Assembly (NCBI GenBank): GCA_964035545.1
Contig: OZ037767.1
Coordinates: forward strand, 23,355,128-23,419,127
Source: Bugula neritina
Taxonomy: Eukaryota > Bryozoa > Gymnolaemata > Cheilostomatida > Bugulidae
Length of the DNA: 64,000 nt
Reading direction: 5' to 3'
Position numbers and translations under genes: made by a program. The notes below the pieces were generated by a model, which had not been told where the DNA came from, did not search any database, and saw nothing but the letters and a program-made list of their open reading frames with translations. This document shows positions 56,501 through 64,000 of the stretch, in pieces (the stretch's first letter is position 1; every line of letters begins with the position of its first letter).

Positions 56501-59500
56501 GTGCTTGGTATTCTGTATTCCGTTTCACCTACTGGAGGGAGCAGAGCCACCTTCATTCTCTTGCATTTCGGATACTTTGAAGTGTTGCTCAAGACTTGAT
56601 GGTCAAGTTTGCCCTGATCTCGCTGCTTCCAATTCACCAGCATGTCTGTTAGATCTCTTTGGAGTGAATCATTGTAAGCATCACACATTTTTGCACGCTG
56701 CTCATCAGGTGTGTTGGGTTTTAGTGGTTTTGGAGCCAAAGCACTTTGCTTATAATTTTTAGTGGTTTGAGGCTTATTGTTCTCAATATGAATTTTTACT
56801 GGGTGGTTGCTCGTTGAGATTGGTGGTGCATCTTGTTGATTCGTCTTCATGCTTTTTCCTATGCTGTGAATTGCTTTCCAGATTGCTTCATGGATGCTGT
56901 TTGTTGAACTTGATGGACAATGCTTGTCAGAGGATTTGTGAGTTTTGTCTCGGTGCCGCTTTGCTCGACGCCGTTTTGCTCGTAACTGAGCTTCTTGCAA
57001 ATCCGTTCTTTGGCCAAGTTGCTGTTGGTCTAAATGATCTAGCGTACAATGCGGTTCATCTTTTTGATTTAATAATTTCTCAATCTCATCTAAATTTAGT
57101 ATTTTGTTTTCTGTTTCCAATGGTTGAACCTTTAATTGAGGAGAAAACATTTCTTTTTTATATGATTTATTTCCATATGATGGCATGTTTATTTTGGGCT
57201 TGAACACCAATCTCTGAGTTTGATTAGATGGATGGCTAGACTTCACTACTGAGGAAGGCTGCGCTTTCTTCTTTGATTTATGGCCACGGCTTTTTCCATC
57301 AAATCTATTTGCAGGGTGTTTATAATTTAGGCATGATTCTGCAGTTGAACAATCAGCAAGCTGAAGTTTCTTTCTAGGATAAGTGTGCAGACGGCTTTGA
57401 TCAAGTTGTTTTGATGAATGTGTACAAGTTTGCACGTGTTTTATGTCACTTTTACTGTCACTAGCATATTGGTGTTTTACTTCCTTACATTTGAATTTTG
57501 TTCCATGTCTTTTGATAATTGGGGAAGTTGTAACTTCAAGTTTCACACTGTTTCTTAGTGGTTGATATTGTTTTCTGTATTTTCGTACTTGTGACTTTTG
57601 AGCTCCATTGGGCTTCTTACCAGAAAGTTTATTTTCATCTCCACAAGTGGTATAAATAGGATGTTTATACTTTCTTCTAGATGGTTTCATAATACAATCT
57701 GTCAACTCACTGCTTAAAGAATCATCCTGTATGATTGTTTTAGATATTGGCCTCTTGTATGCTAGATAGTACTGCTGTGTGCTCATCCTGTTACAGTTTT
57801 CACAATTCCTGCAATTTGCTAACTTTTTGACTCTTGTCCTTTTTGATATTCTTCTGATGGTTTGTAGGTGATCACTATTTGGAATTTCCAAAGTTCTGTT
57901 TGGTGGCTGGTTTGTCATAGTGCTCTTTGAGGCTGTTGGGAGTACCTTTAGAAAGCGAGTAGTTTCACTTTCAAATTCATAGGGCTTGTAGGCCAATGTT
58001 GATTCTGGAACTATCTTGAAAAATTTTGGCCTCTGGTATGCTACAGTCACGTTAAAGAGTTGATCAGTGTAAACACATGCTGATATTAAACAGTTTTTTA
58101 TTACAGATTTTTCATAGTTGTACATATGTATAATTTAGCTTTAGTATGTACATACAAATAAATGTTTCTATAGGGTGGCTGCACATATTGATAAACTGAG
58201 AAAATACAGCAATACAATGAGAAGTTTTGCTTATGTATGTTTAGAATTGAAAAAAATCTGTACTTTCAAACCAAAAAACTTTTTTTGCATTTAATTGAAG
58301 TTACAAGTACAAAAGTATTTAAAATCTAAATGATGTAATCATGTAGTAGCAATTCTTCACAACTTTTATATTACTAAAATAGTAAAGTAAACACTCTGAA
58401 CTCTGGGGTAGCAAGTTTTGCAAAACCATTTCACATTATACTACATATCTATTGAAATACCTGTTTGAGCTTTTAGACTTTGAGAGTAGCTAGTATCACT
58501 TAGACATGAATGATCAGAGTTGTATCTTCTACTGTATTTCATTCTGGGTGTGCAAAGAGGTGTCAAGTCAGATGTGTTGTTATGTTTTGCTTTATTCCTG
58601 TTAATAAAAAGTTATAACATTTTTTTTGATCAAAATTGATTATTTTACTACTTTGATTTACTTTTGTGTCAAGTTAGTTAAGTTAGTCGCATACTATTTT
58701 AATCTTATTTGTTTTATTTGGCTGAATAACAATTTTAAATAATAATGAACTAGTAAATAACAGGAAATAGAACGAAATAACATCAAAACTAATGTTAATA
58801 TATGGTATACTGTATATTGCAACTTGTAGGGATATTTCTAATATATAGTTTATATTGCAACTTGCAGTGATAATGCTAATTTTAAAGAAGTTGAACACCT
58901 TTGCCATTCTTTGTGCTTTAACCTTGACTTCGTCATCAATCCTAGCCCAGCATTCCGGGAACATCTCTTTCCCTATAAGTAAAAGTTGTTTACACATATT
59001 TGTATAATAACCCATAAATTTATGGTTTTATGGTTTTTATTATGATGAATTTATTCATAATAATAATAATAATAATTAAGTAAACACTGCAACGGACTAA
59101 GGACTAAAAATAATCATTTTTTTGGTATTTTCAGAGCTGAAATGGTGATTGAATAAAGATACACCAAAATAAAATAGCCATACCTGGGGCACTTTAGGCA
59201 TGAAATATTTGTTCCAAATGCCTTTGAGTTTGAAAAGCAGCTGTCTATAAAGATTGAACTGCAATCCCTTAAAAGAGGCATAAAATATATAAAAATTACT
59301 CAAATACACAACATAATACAATGTCACAAAACTGTTGGTAGCAGTGTGACGAGTTCGAAAAGTCTGGTAGTCAGAAGTGTATAGACAAGTAGCATACAGC
59401 TTGCTAATCCAGTTGAGAGTAAATAGAGTTGTGAATATAAGTAGACTTTATTTCTCTAGTAAGATATGCACAGATGAATTTATAAAAATGAACTGATTCG

Positions 59501-62500
59501 TAAACACAACTGCCTCAGTATTTATAGTAAACAAAACACTCTAGAACATTCTCAAGCATTCCGGTATAGAAGATTCTAGTAGAAAGCATTCCCCACATGC
59601 CAATACTATTTATAGAAAATCAAAACAAAACAAAACATTGGAATTTCCATGGTTATTAACATGACTAATGAAAACAATAACAATGAACAATGACCCATCT
59701 CTTTGATCAGTTTAGAATATTTATGAACATTTTTGTATAATCATTAGGAAAAACCCGGTAAGTCTATAGGTATATATACACTCAGAATTTGTGACATACA
59801 ATTTTAATGGTTAGCATCTATGTTTTGCTGAGTATGAAATAGTGTAGCTATAATTTCGCAGACAAAATTAAACAAGTAAACCTTCACACCGAGCTCTACA
59901 TTTTACTGCTAGAAAGACAACTCTACTAAACATGTGGGAGTATGAAAAATGTGTGCTGGCTTATTAAGTAAGCTAGAAGCGTGCAGCAGTGCAACACTTC
60001 ACTATATCTAATGCAACAATCCTAATGCAAGTTTGGGGGGGGGGGGGTAACATTGCAGTACTAGTTTGATTTTAGAATGATTGCAGGTTGGACACTGCTA
60101 CAATTTTACAATTGATAGAAAATACAAAAACAAAAATAATTATATAGCTGAGAAAAAATACTCAAAAAGCTTATTTCATAGCAATGAAATAAATGAAACT
60201 AGCAAAAAATATTTATTAATATTTCTTTAAACTAACTATTGCATATATAACATTGCCAACAGTCAATATTGAATTAATATTAATTATTATGCAAGCAGCA
60301 GTAAAAAAACAGTGGCATCATTTCATTTTATAAATTTGAACAACATGTTATTGTGTACAATGAATGTGATGGCTTTGTTCAAGCGATGAGTGAGACACCA
60401 ATGTAAAAAGTTTTAGTAATTGCCCATGCTTATTTTACACATCAAATATTTATCTAACATAAACCAGGTGTGATCACCTTTTATCAGTTGGTAGTTGTAT
60501 ACACATACCTGAATGGTGAGAGACACCACCATTAGTATAATATACTCCATATTTAAACAATATGTGGCTAGTTGCTCCACATGCACTGTTTTCTTATTGC
60601 TCTCAGAAGAACTCCAGCTTGTCAGACTTAATAAATAACAATAGGCTGAGTTTCACATATAACATACATTAGTTTTAGCAGAGTAAAATGTCAGACTATC
60701 TAGCTTACGCTTAGATTGGGGCAAGTCTGGTAGTTTAATCATGCTTTATTAACTACAAGGTACTTCACTTGCCTGCCATTCAACTGGTAATACATTATGA
60801 GTGTATAACTAAGTTATTATAACACAGCTTATATTTTTTGTAAAACATTATTTTAGCTGCTTTTATTTCTGGTATTTTTTCATGAAGGGAAAAACACTGA
60901 CCAGCCACTTTTCTCCCTGTTTACTCTGCTTACATTTTATTTTGCTTGTTTTTCCCTTATAAATGCATTTTTGACCAAAATCTGCATGCTATTCCTCACA
61001 AACAGTTGAATTATGATTAAAAAATTGAAGTATTAATTTGATCAAGGACACATTAAACTCAAATAATACACACAACGTACCTACACAAAGCTCGTAGATT
61101 GCCTGCTGGCCAACCATATGCTATGAAATCAATGCTTTTCTCACAGAAACTGTAAACTCCTTGAGATAGACTAGAGGATTCCTATAAATGGAAAAAACGA
61201 AGTTGCTGGTAAAAATAGCCTAACATATAAATTTCAACAATAAAAAAGCTTAATTTGAGAAACTCGAGTAAAATATTAGAAGTTTACAAGTGATAAAAAT
61301 TGAACTATAGATTTCAGTATATGAATTTTTTCACATTAATTCTGTCTACCAATATACTATCTACTTAGTTTTGTATGTAACTCATTTAGCCTACTGAATG
61401 TCTGTCTGTTTGTATGTATGTATGTATTTCTAGATACGTCTATCTTGCCCCCACCGGGATTCGAATCACATACTTCCGGCTTGCAAGCAGGCTCGCTAAC
61501 CAATTGCACCACCAGGGTTGCTGTGTTAACTCAATGCTACGCCAAGTAAAATGAGTTAGCTTTCAACAGACTCCCAGTAATAAGTCTCAGGGTAAATATT
61601 TCTCCGTTTATAGACTATGCCCTATTAATACTAGTTTATATGCTGCATACCTTGGCTGTTCCAGCTGGTCTCTCCACATTTAAGCTTGTAGCTGTCTCAT
61701 AACTGGAAAGCAGTATGCCACCTGCAGTGTAAGCAGATGCCAGTAAAGACAACTACAATTAGATAAATAAAAGCATAAATACATTAAAGTAGCATAAGTT
61801 TTATATATTATATAGCATGCTATTTTTTGTAGTGATTTATATATTATGATCATTTAAAATAATTCCACATTCTAAAAGTTTCAACTGTTTAGACATCAAG
61901 CAATGTTGGTGCATAATAAATGTATAAAGTAGTATAGTTCTGGTCTGCAATGAAATAACATCTAATCTAAAATTCCAAATAATATCCTAAATCAAAACAG
62001 GTTTTGTAAAAAACCTATTTGGATTGGAGTCATAATATATTGAGTAATAAATAATTTACAAGGCTAACATAAAGAATATACAAATCAAATTTTCAACTGT
62101 AATCAGAAAAAAATTATAAAATATTTCTAGACTTTTTTAAACCACATTAACTTTTTAAAAAAATTGCTGCTTTTTATTAAAAAAACAATTTAAAAGGTTT
62201 TTTGCTGTTTGCAAGTACATATAATTATTAAATCTCGACTTACAGTGCATAAATAAAGGCTGGCATGAGATGAAGTAGTTTGAAGTCTTCTAAAAAACAT
62301 CCAATAGCGAGCATACTTCCTGGTTGTATTCGTCAGCACAGTAACAGCCCCGTAGAGTAACTGTAACGTGTAGAAACTACACAGTAGTATATGGAGTAAT
62401 AGCCAGGAGCCTCTTGTGTTCTGGAAATATATTCATTTCTTTATTCACAGTAAATCAAAAACAGATTCAAGGTTTCACAGGTTTTGAATCCTATGAACAA

Positions 62501-62962
62501 ATTATTATCACTTATAAATATAATAGATGTAGAACAGCTTTACCATATTTATAAAATAACAAATATAATGTTTTTTTTATGTAAAATATTTATCCAAACA
62601 AATTATTATAGCCCCATTTGCAAAAAATAGTTTGTATTTATTTCAATTATGAAGCCTTTTTCACATGTTATAACACTTTAGAGTTTAGTGGTAAATAGAA
62701 TTTGTTGCTTATGAAAATAGCTGCCCAAGTTTTCTTTTCATGGTTTTTAATAGTCAATTAATTTTGTTTAATTGTTAAAAGCTGCAATTTACTAGGTTTT
62801 AAAAGTTCATAACTATATTTTACAGCTCTATAATGAAAATCTACCTACTTTTTTGCTTTTCTCCTGCTCCAGTTTTACTGTATTTGCTTGGTAGATCACA
62901 AACAGGGACAGGCACATTAAAAATACAGCTGTTAAATTTTCTCTGCTATTTCTGTGTTTCAT
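53586..62962 (-). CDS. Unrecognised multipass membrane protein with long charged tail
   Basis: Thirteen exons on the minus strand: 62849-62962, 62244-62420, 61651-61752, 61081-61181, 60509-60626, 59184-59267, 58899-58972, 58461-58597, 56487-58040, 55720-56148, 55433-55545, 54794-54960, 53586-53847. Every junction keeps phase and the total is 3432 nt (1143 residues). The first 200 residues hold about four hydrophobic segments (TAVFLMCLSLFVIYQ; WLLLHILLCSFYTLQLLYG; LSLLASAYTAGGILL; YIILMVVSLTI) and then KGIWNKYFMP. The rest is polar and probably disordered: the 1.55-kb exon is Lys/Ser/Gln rich and repeats Y-K/Q-R/H-P motifs (AYQRP, AYKRP, KYKHP, NYKHP). The next exon repeats KITEDPD. The C-terminus is strongly basic (ELRRQKIENRNRRERLR). 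I do not recognise the family. An ER or nuclear-envelope protein with a cytoplasmic scaffold tail is one guess. Confidence 0.75.
56321..56412 (+). repeat. tRNA-like SINE, family B (plus strand)
   Basis: CCCCAGTAGCTCCTATG head, GCCAGCTTGCAAGTTGGAA middle and a B box in GAGGTTCAATTCC, then TAGTGGAGGCA. Intronic in the membrane-protein gene. Matches the minus-strand copy at 61441-61520. Confidence 0.65.
59345..59597 (-). mobile_element. Solo LTR (253 bp) with heat-shock-type palindromes
   Basis: Minus strand TGTGGGGAATGC...CTCGTCACA. In order: GAA/TTC palindromes AGAATCTTCT and AGAATGTTCT, TATA box CTATAAATAC near 59525, then AATAAA at 59447-59452 about 75 bases downstream. This is the promoter to poly(A) layout of an LTR. 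No partner LTR or coding region is present in the window, and no clear target duplication was seen. Intronic and in the sense orientation of the membrane-protein gene. Confidence 0.7.
61441..61520 (-). repeat. tRNA-like SINE, family B (minus strand)
   Basis: Minus strand GGTGGTGCAATTGGTTAGCG (A box), CCTGCTTGCAAGCCGGAAG, and a near-perfect B box GATTCGAATCCC. This is the better preserved of the two family B copies. A functional tRNA is unlikely because the 5' and 3' arms do not pair as a full acceptor stem. Confidence 0.7.
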
Positions 62963-63459
62963 AACTTTTAATGCAAATAAAGGTATGTCAGCTTAAAATC
63001 ACTAACAGCTATTTTTCAATAGCAAGTCTGCAATCTAAGCAGCAGCTAATGCAAAGATCATTTATTCAAAAATATCGAATACATCATATAAATATATAAT
63101 TTTTTCTGAACTGAAGAAAATTTTTGTGTGAAAAGTAGATTCTGATTCTGCTTAACTGGTGTATATTTTATAAAGTAAGTCACGTGACAAGCCTTATAGG
63201 TATTAGACTAGATGCGAGGTAAAACTCAGCAACAACTGCATGCATGCAAATTTTTAATCATGCATCAGTAGTACATACCTCTAAACAAGTTCGAGTAAAT
63301 AGTTGTGGAAACACTTTGTCATATAAAAATATTGTTTGAGAATTAACCTTGTGTGTAACAATTTGTAGCCCTGAGGTAGTGTATGACTCAATGCTGTGTT
63401 TTTGATGAACACATTCTTGTATACTAGTTAATTGCTCTGGTAGACTAGCTGCAAGAGTA
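62963..63459. promoter_or_regulatory. Divergent promoter region
   Basis: About 500 bp between the starts of the minus-strand membrane-protein gene and the plus-strand gene at 63460. It must contain at least one promoter and possibly a shared one. No TATA or other motif stands out. Confidence 0.35.
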
Positions 63460-63670
63460 ATGGGTTCAAACGCAAGCAGCGATGAAGATAAACAAGACAT
63501 CCCATCTGAAAGTTTCCATCTGCAGTATATGAGTGGATTACTACACCATGGGGCCAAGGATAAAGTTAGAAGATACCAAAGTTGCCTCTACAATACTTAT
63601 GCAGCTCCAATTGTTAAATATCATCGTGATAGTGTCTTAACTACGAAAGCTCAATCATCAAGTTCCAACG
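63460..63670 (+). CDS. First coding exon of an unidentified gene with myristoylation-type start
   Basis: The frame starts MGSNASSDEDKQD, a good N-myristoylation consensus (Gly2, Ser6), followed by a Ser/Asp-rich stretch and then SESFHLQYMSGLLHH and RRYQSCLYNTYAAPIV. It ends AAC-G|GTAAGT, a strong donor in phase 1 after 70 residues. The gene continues beyond the window. I do not recognise the protein. Membrane attachment by myristate is inferred from the start only. Confidence 0.55.
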
Positions 63671-63889
63671 GTAAGTGTGTAGATTATGCAATAATTTTAA
63701 GAGTTTAAAAGCAGGTTTACATTTAAGTTTATGTTGGGAGTGTACATATAAAAAATTTTTGCTATAAGCTTATAAGTTGGAATAGATGTTTCATCTTATT
63801 AGTTTTTCATCATTTCTCACTACATCTCTTTTAGCTGTTCTCAGGGGAATAGGTAGCCTAATAGATGTTCGATGAAATTTTACGTTGCA

Positions 63890-64000
63890 TTGCTTACTAC
63901 CCCACACCCAATTTGTTACATCACCTGTCACACTACCTGTCACATCACCTTTTCACAATCTGTCATACAGCTTGTCATATCACCTGTCATACCCTGTGAT
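63890..64000. repeat. Short tandem repeat CACCTGTCACAT
   Basis: About eight imperfect copies of a 10-13-base unit (ACCTGTCACA, CTTGTCATATC) running to the window edge, in the first intron of the gene at 63460. Confidence 0.7.

Noticed and set aside
58683-59015. Frame reading GKEMFPECWARIDDEVKVKAQ as the exon 7 product
   Set aside because: The phases of exons 6 and 8 demand the other frame (GKRCSRNAG...).
1-64000. CRISPR arrays, operons, bacterial genes
   Set aside because: None present; spliced genes throughout indicate animal nuclear DNA.

Overview
The window is nuclear DNA from an animal. Genes are split into short exons by AT-rich introns with GT-AG borders, and the products are eukaryotic (eIF5A, Y-box protein, RABL2, serine palmitoyltransferase, a mannose-6-phosphate-receptor-like sorting receptor). 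The sequence is low in GC, rich in microsatellites and carries tRNA-derived SINEs. The Y-box protein (arginine/glycine-rich tail) and one SINE core look more lophotrochozoan-like than vertebrate, but I do not name a species. Exons were joined by hand using splice sites, reading phase and remembered family sequence; first exons and UTRs are mostly unresolved.

Layout. 1-5348 (+): last twelve exons of a cation-independent mannose-6-phosphate receptor (IGF2R)-like gene ending in a membrane anchor and a GGA/AP-type sorting tail. 6906-10781 (+): complete RABL2. 12998-13963 (-): eIF5A, head-to-head with a Y-box protein gene, 15706-19020 (+), whose short first exon is recovered here. 19398-22227 (-): mitochondrial lipoyltransferase LIPT1, convergent with the Y-box gene, with a LINE 3' end in an intron. 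22228-27966: gene-poor, with long degenerate hexamer arrays. 27967-34604 (+): SPTLC2, catalytic subunit of serine palmitoyltransferase, all eleven coding exons. 36576-44068: a 7.5-kb GC-rich Ty3/Gypsy LTR retrotransposon on the minus strand, inserted in a hexamer array. 45193-52101 (+): a RING / coiled-coil / four-SH3_15-repeat protein, probably a ubiquitin ligase. 53586-62962 (-): a 13-exon gene for a 1143-residue protein with a multipass N-terminus and a long charged tail, family not recognised; an intron holds a solo LTR. 63460-64000 (+): first exon of a divergent gene with a myristoylation-type start.

The host genes are unrelated housekeeping, trafficking and signalling genes. The most notable object is the retrotransposon. 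Its two 305-bp LTRs differ at only two positions. Its gag-pol overlap carries a complete -1 frameshift signal: heptamer GTTAAAC in phase, 5-nt spacer, 10-bp perfect GC-rich hairpin. Behind integrase lies a third gene, read through a predicted 265-bp intron, coding for a zinc-finger protein where other elements carry env. Other items to follow up are a solo LTR with two perfect heat-shock-type palindromes, two SINE families, and the unrecognised membrane protein.
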